DNA of 64,000 bases from Gp6-AA40 sp036802945 (lineage in GTDB: Bacteria > Acidobacteriota > Vicinamibacteria > Vicinamibacterales > UBA2999). Location of the stretch: the NCBI GenBank assembly GCA_036802945.1, contig DAIRVG010000003.1, positions 62,001 through 126,000 on the forward strand. The letters are read 5' to 3'. Under the pieces are notes generated by a model that was given only the letters and a program-made list of their open reading frames with translations, did no database searches and had not been told where the DNA came from. The first letter of the stretch is position 1. Each line of letters starts with the position of its first letter. Made by a program: the position numbers and the translations under genes. This document shows positions 1 to 7,932 of this stretch, piece after piece.

Positions 1-152
1 GCATCTCGAAGCCGGATCACGTGCGCGAGGTCGGACAGTGGGCCGACGCGGCGGTGGTCGGCAGCGCGCTCGTCGACGTGATCGCGCGCGAGGGCGCGTC
101 TGACGATCTCAATGCACGGGTAGAGGAGTATGTCCGGTGGCTGAAGTCCTGA
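1..152 (+). CDS. trpA: Tryptophan synthase alpha chain, C-terminal fragment
   Basis: Only the last 49 codons are present, read from base 3, because the gene enters from the left edge. The tail ISKPDHV...WADAAVVGSALV matches the C-terminal barrel strand of TrpA, where the phosphate-binding GSALV-type loop holds indole-glycerol phosphate. TrpA cleaves indole-3-glycerol phosphate to indole and glyceraldehyde-3-phosphate inside the TrpAB complex in the cytoplasm. Its stop (150-152) lies inside the next gene, which starts at 137, so the two are probably translationally coupled. The fragment is short, but the family signature is clear and the aromatic-pathway neighbours support it. Confidence 0.85.
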   Translation, partial: ISKPDHVREVGQWADAAVVGSALVDVIAREGASDDLNARVEEYVRWLKS

Positions 153-457
153 GCATCGACGAATTGCGCGAGCGCATCGACGTGATCGATAACCAGCTCG
201 TGCGCCTTCTGAACGTGCGCGTCGCGTGTGCCGTCGAAGTCGGCAAGCTGAAACACGAGCTGGGTATGCCGGTCTACCAGCCTGATCGCGAGGCCAAGGT
301 GCTCGCGAAGGTCAAGCAGTCCGCGCAGGATCTGGCGGGGCCACTGACCTCAGAGGCGGTGGTCAGAATCTTCGAGCGGATCATCGACGAAGCGCGGCGT
401 GCCGAACGTGAATCTGGTTCCACCAATGAAGACTTCGGGCCTTCAAGCGGAGAGTAA
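137..457 (+). CDS. aroQ: Chorismate mutase, AroQ class (type II)
   Basis: A 106-residue all-helical protein of the AroQ fold, which converts chorismate to prephenate on the way to phenylalanine and tyrosine. The N-terminal helix (about residues 7-35) has the family pattern IDELRERIDVIDNQLVRLLN, with the expected arginine and lysine contacts (R in LRERID, K of the VGKLKH helix, and R51 of the PDREAKVLAKV segment). The GTG start at 137 overlaps the end of trpA by 16 bases. The gene stops at 457, four bases before the likely start of DAHP synthase. The last 15 residues are low-complexity and probably not part of the fold. Confidence 0.9.
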   Translation: MAEVLSIDELRERIDVIDNQLVRLLNVRVACAVEVGKLKHELGMPVYQPDREAKVLAKVKQSAQDLAGPLTSEAVVRIFERIIDEARRAERESGSTNEDFGPSSGE

Positions 458-461
458 TGAC

Positions 462-1508
462 ATGGTCGTCGTAATGAGCGAACGCGCCTCAGAGGCGCAG
501 ATTGATTCCGTTATTTCGCGCCTGATCGAACTGGGCATGGACGTGCACCGTTCGTCCGGCGTTACGCGCACCGTCCTCGGCGTCGTCGGCGCGCACAAGA
601 TCGATCCCGAGCTGATCGGGATCCTCGACGGTGTCCACGAGGTGCTGCGGATCAGCGAACCGTACAAGCGCGCCAGCCGCACGTTCAAGCCGGAGGACAC
701 GGTCGTCTCCATCGATGATGTCCGGGTCGGCGGCGACGAGGTGATCGTCATGGCGGGCCCGTGCTCGGCCGAAACCGAGGAACAGGTGCACGCCAGCGCC
801 GCGGCGGTCAAGCGCGCGGGGGCCAAGATCCTTCGCGGCGGCGCCTTCAAACCGCGCAGCTCGCCCTACAGCTTCCAGGGGCTCGGCGAAGAAGGCCTGA
901 AGATGCTGCGTAATGCCGCCGACACGCACAACCTGAAGCTCATCTCCGAGGTGATGGACATCAGCCAGATCGAGCTGATCGCGAAGTACTGCGACATCTT
1001 TCAGGTCGGCGCGCGGAACATGCAGAACTACACGCTGCTGCGCGAGCTCGGTCACGCGCAGAAGCCCGTGATGGTCAAGCGCGGCATCTCGGCCACGATC
1101 GAGGAGTGGCTGCTCTCGGCGGAATACATCCTGGCCGGCGGCAACAACGACGTCATCCTGTGCGAGCGCGGCATCCGGACCTTCGAGACGGCAACGCGCA
1201 ACACGTTCGATATTTCCGCAATTCCGGTGGTGAAGAAGCTCAGTCACTTGCCGATCGTGGCAGACCCGAGTCACGGCGCGGGACGGCGCGACATGGTGGC
1301 GCCGATGGCGCGCGCGGCGGTGGCCGCAGGAGCGGACGGCCTCATCATCGAGGTGCACAACGATCCCGATCGCGCGCTCAGCGACGGCGCGCAGTCGATG
1401 CATCCGCCGCAGTTCGACCGCCTCATGGCGGAGCTGCGCATCATTGCGCCAGCGATCGGCCGCAGCATCTGCCTCGAGCCGGTTGGTCGCCGCGGGTGGG
1501 CTAGGTAG
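462..1508 (+). CDS. aroF: 3-deoxy-7-phosphoheptulonate (DAHP) synthase, type I beta with N-terminal regulatory domain
   Basis: Catalyses the first step of the shikimate pathway: phosphoenolpyruvate plus erythrose-4-phosphate gives DAHP. From the ATG at 462 the protein has 348 residues. An N-terminal ferredoxin-like regulatory domain (about 1-70, with SRLIELGMDVHRS) of the Thermotoga type precedes the barrel, which carries VMAGPCSAE, GGAFKPRSSPYSFQG, QVGARNMQNY, KRGISATIEEWL and DPSHGAGRR. ATG 462 was chosen over an upstream in-frame GTG (399) because GGAGAG lies at 449-454, just ahead of it, and aroQ stops at 457. The C-terminal tail runs to the edge of a repeat block. Being next to chorismate mutase and prephenate dehydrogenase, it likely supplies Phe/Tyr and is feedback-controlled through its N-terminal domain. 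Confidence 0.93.
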   Translation: MVVVMSERASEAQIDSVISRLIELGMDVHRSSGVTRTVLGVVGAHKIDPELIGILDGVHEVLRISEPYKRASRTFKPEDTVVSIDDVRVGGDEVIVMAGPCSAETEEQVHASAAAVKRAGAKILRGGAFKPRSSPYSFQGLGEEGLKMLRNAADTHNLKLISEVMDISQIELIAKYCDIFQVGARNMQNYTLLRELGHAQKPVMVKRGISATIEEWLLSAEYILAGGNNDVILCERGIRTFETATRNTFDISAIPVVKKLSHLPIVADPSHGAGRRDMVAPMARAAVAAGADGLIIEVHNDPDRALSDGAQSMHPPQFDRLMAELRIIAPAIGRSICLEPVGRRGWAR

Positions 1509-1703
1509 GAAATCCCAAATCCCAAATCCCAAATCCCAAATCCCAAGTCCCAATGACCGAATCGCGACATCACTCGCTGAGACAGGCCACCGAGTCACGG
1601 AGAACACGGAGAGTATCTTGACACGCTCCGTGACTCCATACCTCCGTGGCTTGTCTCGCAGATCGTCGGGATTTGGGATTTGGGATTTGGGATTTGGGCT
1701 TTG
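1509..1703. repeat. Nested palindrome: CCCAAAT heptamers flanking a CCACGGAG-type palindrome
   Basis: The left arm is a run of about six AATCCCA heptamers (1510-1551). The right arm (1671-1700) is the reverse complement, ATTTGGG repeated. Inside lies a second palindrome: CTGAGACAGGCCAC and GAGTCACGGAG (about 1577-1602) face CTCCGTGACTCC and CTCCGTGGCTTGTCTC (about 1625-1661). Two repeat families seen separately elsewhere in the window are thus nested here. The block fills the gap between aroF and tyrA and ends at the tyrA start. Confidence 0.9.
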
Positions 1704-2612
1704 ATGATGTCCAGTCCCTCCGATCCCCCGTTCAGTTCCATCGCCATAGTCGGTCTCGGCCTGATCGGCGGATCGATCGCCCTCGGTGTCCGCGAGCGAT
1801 GGCCGTCGTCCAGGGTCGTTGGCGTTGATACGGCGGCGGTCGTGGCGCACGCCCTTGGCAGCGGCGCGATCGACCGCGCGGTCGATAGTGTTGCCGCGCT
1901 GCCCCAGGTGTCGCTCGTAATCCTCGCGGCGCCGGTCAAGCAGAACATCACGCTTCTGCAGCAGCTTGCTCGGCAGAATGACGCCGTGGGGCGTCAGATC
2001 ATCGTCACCGACGTTGGCGGCACGAAGCGCGATATCGTCAAGGCGGCCCGCGATCTGCCTCCTTCGACAACGTTCGTCGGCGGCCATCCGCTTGGTGGCG
2101 GCGAGCGCGGCGGTTTCGCGTTCGCGAGGCCCGATCTGTTCGCGGGCCGACCGTGGATTTTCACCCCGGATGGCGACGGGTCGTCGACCGCGGTCGAACG
2201 GCTATCACGGTTGGTTGGCGGTCTCGGTGCGCGGCCGTTGATTGTCAGCGCCGAAGAACACGACCGCCTGATGGCGTTCCTGAGCCATCTCCCGCAGCTC
2301 ACGGCGAGCGCGCTGATGGATGCGGTTGGAAGCGCGGCGGGCAACGACGGACTTCGGATGGCGGGACGCGGCCTCGTCGACACGACGCGCCTTGCCTCGA
2401 GCCCCGCGGATGTCTGGCGCGATATCTGTGTCACGAACGCAGACGCCATCGGCGACGCGCTCGACTGCCTGATTCAACGCCTCACGCAGATGCGAGCGGA
2501 CCTGCAGCGCGGCGAAGCGATCGAGGCCATCTTCACCGCGGCGGCGAAATGGCGCTCGGAGCTGTTGAAGGAACCTGAGAAATCCCAAATGGGTTTTACC
2601 CGTGATCCATAA
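1704..2612 (+). CDS. tyrA: Prephenate dehydrogenase
   Basis: Oxidatively decarboxylates prephenate to 4-hydroxyphenylpyruvate for tyrosine synthesis, using NAD(P). An N-terminal Rossmann fold with IAIVGLGLIGGSIALG (about residues 10-25) is followed by a helical dimerisation domain. VGGHPLGGGERGGFAFARPDLF (written here as two parts: VGGHPLGGGERGG and FAFARPDLF) is the conserved substrate-site segment with the catalytic His. No ACT domain or fused mutase is present; the mutase is the separate aroQ upstream. The start is ATG 1704 or 1707; an upstream in-frame TTG lies inside the heptamer repeat. The last residues (QMGFTRDP) are encoded by another copy of the AATCCCAAAT word. Confidence 0.9.
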   Translation: MMSSPSDPPFSSIAIVGLGLIGGSIALGVRERWPSSRVVGVDTAAVVAHALGSGAIDRAVDSVAALPQVSLVILAAPVKQNITLLQQLARQNDAVGRQIIVTDVGGTKRDIVKAARDLPPSTTFVGGHPLGGGERGGFAFARPDLFAGRPWIFTPDGDGSSTAVERLSRLVGGLGARPLIVSAEEHDRLMAFLSHLPQLTASALMDAVGSAAGNDGLRMAGRGLVDTTRLASSPADVWRDICVTNADAIGDALDCLIQRLTQMRADLQRGEAIEAIFTAAAKWRSELLKEPEKSQMGFTRDP

Positions 2613-2621
2613 TCGTGTTCA

Positions 2622-3326
2622 ATGAACAAAGTACTGAAGAGCGCCGCCGAAGCGGTGGCGTTGATTCCCGACGGGGCAACGATCATGTGCGGCGGCTTCG
2701 GCCTCTGCGGGCTGCCGGAAAACCTGATCAAGGCGCTGCACGCGCGCGGCACCCGCGACCTCACGATCATCAGCAACAACCCGGGCGTGGACGACTACGG
2801 CGTTGGCATGCTGGTCAAGTCGAAGCAGGTGCGGAAAGTGTTCGCGAGCTACGTCGGCGAAAACAAGGAATTCGAGCGGCAGGCGATCGCGGGGGAGATC
2901 GAATACACGCTGGTTCCTCAGGGGACGCTGGCCGAGCGCATCCGCGCGGGCGGCGCCGGCATCGGCGGCTTCTTCACTCCGACCGGATACGGCACCATTG
3001 TCGCGGAAGGGAAGGAGACGCGCGTGATCGACGGCCGCAACTATGTCCTCGAGCTGCCGCTGCACGCTGATTTCGCATTCGTCAAGGCCTTCAAGGGCGA
3101 TACGCGCGGCAACCTCGTGTACCGGAAGACGGCGCGCAACTTCAACCCGGTCATGGCAACCGCCGCCAGGGTCACATTGGCGGAGGTCGAGCACCTCGTT
3201 GAGCCGGGCGCCATCGATCCGGACGCCGTCGTCACCCCGGGCATCTACGTGGCGCATCTGTTCCAGGGCGCTGGCTATGAGAAACGCATCGAGCGGCGAA
3301 CCGTACGCCAGTTGCAGGCCGTCTGA
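2622..3326 (+). CDS. scoA: 3-oxoacid (succinyl-CoA:acetoacetate) CoA-transferase subunit A
   Basis: A 234-residue alpha subunit of the class I CoA-transferase family. IPDGATIMCGGFGLCGLPENL is the N-terminal CoA-binding signature (GGFGLCG), and GGAGIGGFFTPTGYGT and NLVYRKTARNFNP match the SCOT subfamily. It moves CoA between succinyl-CoA and acetoacetate together with the subunit encoded 8 bases downstream. It starts 9 bases after tyrA. Other class I CoA-transferases such as PcaI/AtoD are related, but the SCOT-type residues and the following thiolase favour acetoacetate use. Confidence 0.9.
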   Translation: MNKVLKSAAEAVALIPDGATIMCGGFGLCGLPENLIKALHARGTRDLTIISNNPGVDDYGVGMLVKSKQVRKVFASYVGENKEFERQAIAGEIEYTLVPQGTLAERIRAGGAGIGGFFTPTGYGTIVAEGKETRVIDGRNYVLELPLHADFAFVKAFKGDTRGNLVYRKTARNFNPVMATAARVTLAEVEHLVEPGAIDPDAVVTPGIYVAHLFQGAGYEKRIERRTVRQLQAV

Positions 3327-3334
3327 AAAGAGCG

Positions 3335-3982
3335 ATGGATAAGCGCGAACGAATTGTCAGGCGCATCGCGCGTGAGCTGCGCGATGGCGACTACGTCAAC
3401 CTGGGCATCGGGATGCCGACCATGGTCGCGAACCATGTCCCGGCGGGGGTCGACATCACGCTGCACTCCGAGAATGGGATGCTTGGCGTCGGTCAGTACC
3501 CGCTCGAATCGGAGATCGACCCCGATATCGTCAACGCGGGCAAGGAGATCGTCACCGAGCTGCCCGGCACGTCGTACTTCAGCAGCGCCGAGTCGTTCGC
3601 CATGGTACGCGGCGGTCACATCGATATGACGGTGCTTGGCGCGCTCGAAGTCGACGAAGAAGGCAACCTCGCGAACTGGACCGTTCCCGGAAAGATGATG
3701 AAGGGGATGGGCGGTGCGATGGATCTCGTCGCGGGCGCCAAACGCGTCATCGTGGCGATGGAGCACACGACGAAAGAGGGCGGCCATAAGATCCTGAAAA
3801 GCTGTGCCCTTCCGCTCACCGGTACGAAAGTGGTCCACATGATCGTCACCGAGCTTGCGGTGATCGACGTGACGCCGAAAGGGCTCGTGCTTCGCGAGAT
3901 CGCGTCGGACACGACGCTCGACGCGGTGAAGAAAGCGACCGGCGCCACGCTGCACGTCGAAGGCGAGCCGGCTCGATTCTGA
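3335..3982 (+). CDS. scoB: 3-oxoacid CoA-transferase subunit B
   Basis: The 215-residue beta subunit carries the catalytic glutamate in the SENGMLGVG motif (E of ENG, about residue 49), which forms the glutamyl-CoA thioester. NLGIGMPTMVANHVP, GGHIDMTVLGALEVDEEGNLANW and MKGMGGAMDLVAGAKRVIV are all typical of the family. Together with subunit A and the thiolase it would turn acetoacetate into two acetyl-CoA. It is separated from the thiolase by about 40 bases. Confidence 0.92.
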   Translation: MDKRERIVRRIARELRDGDYVNLGIGMPTMVANHVPAGVDITLHSENGMLGVGQYPLESEIDPDIVNAGKEIVTELPGTSYFSSAESFAMVRGGHIDMTVLGALEVDEEGNLANWTVPGKMMKGMGGAMDLVAGAKRVIVAMEHTTKEGGHKILKSCALPLTGTKVVHMIVTELAVIDVTPKGLVLREIASDTTLDAVKKATGATLHVEGEPARF

Positions 3983-4022
3983 TCGTTCTGGCGCGGCGTA
4001 AACCCGCGCCCGACAGGTACAC

Positions 4023-5213
4023 ATGCCCGATTACGAACCCGCGGTTATTCTCAGCGCCTGCCGTACGCCGATCGGCTCTTTCGGCGGCGCCCTCAAGGAT
4101 CTCTCCTCCGTCGACCTCGGCGCCGTCGTTATCCGTGAAGCCATTCGTCGCGCGGACGTGAAGGCCGCCGATCTCGGCGACGTCATCATGGGCTGCGTGC
4201 TGCAGGCCGGGGCTGGTATGAATGTGGCGCGGCAGGCCGCGATCAAGGCCGGCGTGCCACAGGAAGTCCCGGCCGAAACCGTCAATCGCGTCTGCGGCTC
4301 AGGCCTTCAGTCGGTCGTGCACGCTGTCGAGGCGACGCGCGTCGGGTACACCGACATGGTCGTTGCCGGCGGCACGGAGTCGATGACCAACGCTCCGTAC
4401 CTGCTGAAAGGTGCGCGCTGGGGCTATCGCATGGGGCACGGCGAGGCGTACGACACGTTGATCGCGGAGGGACTGACGTGCGCGATGGGGGGATGCCACA
4501 TGGGCATCACCGCGGAGAACATTGCCAGCCGCTTTAACGTGAGCCGCGAAGATCAGGATGCCTACGCGGCCGAAAGTCAGCGACGCGCCGACGCGGCGAT
4601 CAGAAGCGGGTTGTTCCGCGAGGAAATCGTGGCCGTGGAGATCCCGCAGAGGAAGGGCGATCCCATCACGTTTGACACCGACGAGTATCCACGCGCAGGA
4701 ACGACCGCGGACACACTCGCCGGATTGAAGCCGGCCTTCAAGAAGGATGGCTCGGTGACGGCTGGCAACGCGTCCGGCATCAACGATGGCGCCGCAGCCG
4801 TCGTCGTGGCCACCTCCGAGCGCGCACGAAAGCTCGGGCGCACGCCGCTTGCAACGATCCTGTCGTTTGCCTCGATCGGCGTCGATCCGGCGATCATGGG
4901 GATGGGCCCTGTGCCCGCCGTTCAGAAGGCGCTTGAGCGCGCGAAGCTGAAGGCCTCGCAGATCGATCTGTTCGAGCTGAACGAGGCATTCGCCGTCCAG
5001 GCGGTTGCCGTCATGCGCGAGCTGGGGCTGAGCGCCGGCAAGGTCAACACACGCGGCGGCGCAATCTCGCTTGGCCACCCGATCGGTGCGAGCGGGGCGC
5101 GAGTGCTGACAACGCTGATCTACGCACTGCGCGCGCGCGGCGGCGGGAAGGGTGTCGCATCCCTCTGTATCGGCGGCGGCATGGGCATCGCGATGGTCAT
5201 TGAGGTTGCCTGA
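4023..5213 (+). CDS. atoB: Acetyl-CoA C-acetyltransferase (thiolase)
   Basis: A 396-residue thiolase of usual length. The acyl-accepting cysteine is in NRVCGSGLQS (about residue 91), the catalytic His in NEAFAVQA and GGAISLGHPIGASGAR, and the second cysteine in SLCIGGGMG. It interconverts two acetyl-CoA and acetoacetyl-CoA, and sits directly after the CoA-transferase genes as in ketone-body or butanoate clusters. Its stop overlaps the probable TTG start of the JAMM gene by 8 bases, suggesting co-expression. Confidence 0.93.
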   Translation: MPDYEPAVILSACRTPIGSFGGALKDLSSVDLGAVVIREAIRRADVKAADLGDVIMGCVLQAGAGMNVARQAAIKAGVPQEVPAETVNRVCGSGLQSVVHAVEATRVGYTDMVVAGGTESMTNAPYLLKGARWGYRMGHGEAYDTLIAEGLTCAMGGCHMGITAENIASRFNVSREDQDAYAAESQRRADAAIRSGLFREEIVAVEIPQRKGDPITFDTDEYPRAGTTADTLAGLKPAFKKDGSVTAGNASGINDGAAAVVVATSERARKLGRTPLATILSFASIGVDPAIMGMGPVPAVQKALERAKLKASQIDLFELNEAFAVQAVAVMRELGLSAGKVNTRGGAISLGHPIGASGARVLTTLIYALRARGGGKGVASLCIGGGMGIAMVIEVA

Positions 5214-5730
5214 CGTCCGGATCGACCGGGAAGCGCTGACCGCCATCGTCGCCCACGCGCGCCGCGATGCGCCGAATGAGTGTTGCGGACTGCTGATCGG
5301 CAGACCCGGCGAGGCGCCTTCCGACTCCGCTCTGCGAGCTTCCGACTTCGCGCGCGGCGCTTCGTCGGACAAGTCGTCGGACAAGGGCGCCGGTCCGCAC
5401 ATCCTTGAGGCAGTGCCCGCAAGCAACGGCGCGTCGGACCCGACGCGGCGCTACGAAATCTCACCGGTCGACTACTTCGCGCAGATCAAGCGCTGTCGGA
5501 GGATATCGGCGGAACAGGCCGATACGTTCGCGGTGCTTGGCGCGTACCATTCGCATCCGCGCGGCGAACCGGAGCCGTCCGAGACCGATGCGGCGCAGGC
5601 GTTTCGCGACTTCGTCTTCGTGATTGTCGGATTCGGGAGCGCTCGCAGCGGAATGGAAATTCGCGCTTACACGCTTCAAGAGGAGAAGCTCGCGCCTGTT
5701 GAACTGAGCGTTACCGACGCTCAGGCTTGA
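5206..5730 (+). CDS. JAMM/MPN-domain metalloprotease (Mov34 family)
   Basis: A stand-alone bacterial JAB/MPN domain. The zinc-site residues are visible: E in NECCGLLIG and the H-x-H...D pattern in YHSHPRGEPEPSETD. Relatives cleave ubiquitin-like or sulfur-carrier protein tails, but no ThiS/MoaD gene is adjacent, so the substrate is unknown. TTG 5206 overlaps the thiolase stop; it is the last in-frame start before the conserved domain. Between LLIGRPG and PHILEAV there is an extra stretch of about 28 residues (rich in S, D, A) that typical family members lack; its DNA (5311-5394) resembles an inserted repeat. The 3' end overlaps the convergent glycosyltransferase by 20 bases. Confidence 0.8.
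   Translation: MPDVRIDREALTAIVAHARRDAPNECCGLLIGRPGEAPSDSALRASDFARGASSDKSSDKGAGPHILEAVPASNGASDPTRRYEISPVDYFAQIKRCRRISAEQADTFAVLGAYHSHPRGEPEPSETDAAQAFRDFVFVIVGFGSARSGMEIRAYTLQEEKLAPVELSVTDAQA
5311..5394. repeat. Repeat-like in-frame insertion inside the JAMM gene
   Basis: About 84 bases with internally repeated words (CTTCCGACT... twice, GTCGGACAAG twice) fall exactly where the protein shows a non-conserved 28-residue insertion. The length is a multiple of three, so the reading frame survives. Confidence 0.5.
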
Positions 5731-6901
5731 CCCGCGCGACCTCGGCCAGCAGGCTCTCGACTCGCTCGATCACAGTCGGCCATCGATATTCGCGCTCGAT
5801 GTACGCCAGCCCCTGTTCTCCAAGCGCACGCCGTCCTTCCTCGTTGGAGAGCAGCCACGACATCGCTTCCTGGAACTCGCGCGACGATCGGTAGAACAGC
5901 CCGCCGTTGGCGCGCCTCACCTGCCCCTGAAGGACGCGGCACTGAGCATTCACCAGCGCCGGCACGCGATAGTTCCATGCCTCCAGCAGGACAATGCTCA
6001 GGCTTTCGTAGGGTGAGGGGACAATAAGCGCGCGCGCGTACGCGAGCAGTGCCCGGCGTAGATCGTCTTCGACGTACCCGAGCGCATGAATCCGTCGGTG
6101 CAGCGGCACGATCAACGTGGACGGTCCCGCCAGAACGAGCGTCGTCTGCCCGCCGGCGTCGGCGTACTCCTGAAAATATTCGAGAAGTGTCGCGCAGCCC
6201 TTGTTGCGATCGACACGTCCCAGGTACAGCACGTAGTCCGGCGGGATACCGAGACGTTCGAGCGCCGATCGATCCGGCCGCGGCTCGCGCTCCGGGTCCA
6301 GCCCCATCCCGATCACCCGCGACGGCTGCAGCCGCCGCCCGGCCCTGGTGGCGACCAGCGTTTCTTCTTCGGGCGTGAGGAACAGGTATCCAGCCGGTAA
6401 GTCGAAAAACTCCTGCAGGACATCAAGATCGATCGCGGGATCTTCTTCAGCTGTCGGCACCAGCACGGCGCGGTCGGCCACCAGTGGCAGCCCGAAGTAG
6501 CTGGGCGCGTAGCGGAAGGCCCAGAAGACGACGATGTCGTACTCGGTGCCGTGCACGCGCAGATGCTCGAGCAGCGCGGGCGCGTCGGGGCCGTTCGCCT
6601 GGAACCACGCCTGTTCCCGTTCCGGAGACGAGCCAAGGTCGTCAAAGACTTCGTCGCTGAGATCGGCGAAGGCTTTGAGGTCGCGCGTCCGTGCCACGGG
6701 AAAACGCTCCACGCGCACGCCATCCTCGGTCGATACACCAGGGGGATATGCGTTTGCCCACGTGACGTAGTCGCGCGCGCAGGTCGTGAGGACGGTGATG
6801 TCGTGACGGAAGGCGAGACGTTCAGCAAGCTGACGGCAGTGCATCTCGGAGCCGCCCGCAATGCCGGCGCCGTAGCGCTGAACGACGAACGCGAGCTTCA
6901 C
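5711..6901 (-). CDS. Glycosyltransferase, GT4-like (GT-B fold)
   Basis: A 396-residue retaining glycosyltransferase of the GT-B type. The N-terminal acceptor domain begins VKLAFVVQRYGAGIAGGSEMH. The C-terminal nucleotide-sugar domain holds VLYLGRVDRNKG and the E-x7-E element in PSPYESLSIVLLEAW. It probably adds a hexose during capsule, O-antigen or glycan assembly on the cytoplasmic side of the membrane. The GTG start (6899-6901) overlaps the stop of the preceding gene by four bases (GTGA), so the upstream part of the longer open frame is not used. Sugar and acceptor cannot be told from the sequence. Confidence 0.88.
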   Translation of the reverse strand: MKLAFVVQRYGAGIAGGSEMHCRQLAERLAFRHDITVLTTCARDYVTWANAYPPGVSTEDGVRVERFPVARTRDLKAFADLSDEVFDDLGSSPEREQAWFQANGPDAPALLEHLRVHGTEYDIVVFWAFRYAPSYFGLPLVADRAVLVPTAEEDPAIDLDVLQEFFDLPAGYLFLTPEEETLVATRAGRRLQPSRVIGMGLDPEREPRPDRSALERLGIPPDYVLYLGRVDRNKGCATLLEYFQEYADAGGQTTLVLAGPSTLIVPLHRRIHALGYVEDDLRRALLAYARALIVPSPYESLSIVLLEAWNYRVPALVNAQCRVLQGQVRRANGGLFYRSSREFQEAMSWLLSNEEGRRALGEQGLAYIEREYRWPTVIERVESLLAEVARVKPERR

Positions 6902-7392
6902 GTGCGCTCGAGAGGCTCGCGGCGTTCCGAGCCTGTCGACGCGTGCTGGGAGAGCTCGCGCACTTCGTTCCGCAGCCGCGTGGTCTCGATCGCCAGCTCC
7001 TGCACGCACGCAAACAGCACCTGGTTCACGCGCCGCTGGCGCTCGAAGTTGTCGCGGCTGAATTCGTAGAACCAGCGAAGCACAGGCATCAACAGGCGCT
7101 TCTTCACGAAGACGATCGGTCCTGCGGCTGCGCCGCGATGTGACTGGTACCTGATGGCCGTATCGAGGCGCCACGTGGAAGGATCGCCAAGGAGCTCCGG
7201 GAGCAGGAGGGCGGCGGGCTGGCTGCGATCGATCGCGGCGCGCAGCATCGAATCGATTTCGGCGAAGAACACGGGATCCTCGAGCGCGCTGGAGGCGCCG
7301 TGGCGCACGAGATCGGCGCGCACGCGCTCACGCACGCGTCCCTGCAGCTCCGCCATCACCTGATCGACGGACGCGGGATTATCGGTCGGCAA
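6898..7392 (-). CDS. Conserved helical protein of glycan operons, function unknown
   Basis: A 164-residue soluble, mostly helical protein. The first 70 residues (MAELQGRVRERVRADLVRHG..., EIDSMLRAAIDRSQP) and the VFVKKRLLMPVLRWFYEFSRDNFERQ segment resemble the N-terminal accessory region found ahead of some glycan-locus methyltransferases and beside glycosyltransferases. The C-terminal third looks like a coiled coil. There is no catalytic motif. Four-base overlap with the glycosyltransferase suggests the two proteins act together, perhaps as a scaffold. Confidence 0.7.
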   Translation of the reverse strand: MPTDNPASVDQVMAELQGRVRERVRADLVRHGASSALEDPVFFAEIDSMLRAAIDRSQPAALLLPELLGDPSTWRLDTAIRYQSHRGAAAGPIVFVKKRLLMPVLRWFYEFSRDNFERQRRVNQVLFACVQELAIETTRLRNEVRELSQHASTGSERREPLERT

Positions 7393-7408
7393 GATGCGGC
7401 TATCTTAC

Positions 7409-7852
7409 CTACTCTTGGAAGCCCTCGTTAGCTCCGGCACGCACGGTAAGGGTGGTCGTTGCAGACGAGATGACCTTGTCCTTCTGCTTCAGCCGGAACG
7501 TCAGACGGTAATCGCCGGAGAGCCTGAACGTGTGGTCTGCGCTGAACCGGCGGCGGATGGTGCTCTTGCCCGCTTCGTACGGGTTGCAGTCCTCGGACGT
7601 TTCTGAGATCGTCCCGTCGTCCCAATCCCAATGTACCGTCGGGCAATAGAAATCCGCGTAGTCGTTCGAGCCGCCTTTCACGTCGACCACGAGGTGCACG
7701 CGCAGCGGGGCGAAGCCGGCGGGCGGCGTCGCCTTGAGTGATAAGCTTGGTTTCTTGTCCGCGGCGTCGCGCTGTGCCGATGGATGGCTAGAGGCCATCA
7801 GCACAACAGCGATCGCAGCGAGCGTCCAAAGCGCGCGACGTTGGTCAGTCAT
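7409..7852 (-). CDS. Exported PKD-like (Ig-fold) protein
   Basis: A 147-residue protein with a signal peptide (RRALWTLAAIAVVLMASSHPSAQ, about residues 5-27). It is followed by one immunoglobulin-like domain of the PKD type: LKATPPAGFAPLRVHLVVDV, then VHWDWDDGTISETS and HTFRLSGDYRLTFRL. The family's WDFGDG motif appears here as WDWDDG. It is likely periplasmic or surface-exposed and may bind carbohydrate or protein. It sits 16 bases upstream of the helical gene in the same leftward group, and divergent from pepA across 80 bases. Confidence 0.75.
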   Translation of the reverse strand: MTDQRRALWTLAAIAVVLMASSHPSAQRDAADKKPSLSLKATPPAGFAPLRVHLVVDVKGGSNDYADFYCPTVHWDWDDGTISETSEDCNPYEAGKSTIRRRFSADHTFRLSGDYRLTFRLKQKDKVISSATTTLTVRAGANEGFQE

Positions 7853-7932
7853 GATAGGTCTCCCGGGCTGTCGCTCTCGATTCTAAGGCGGTCGCCCTCG
7901 CGTCACAAGGACTGATCGGAGACTTCGACTCG

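Noticed and set aside
489..2087. Long leftward open frame of 532 codons
   Set aside because: It is antisense to aroF and tyrA, includes translated repeat DNA and has no recognisable domain.
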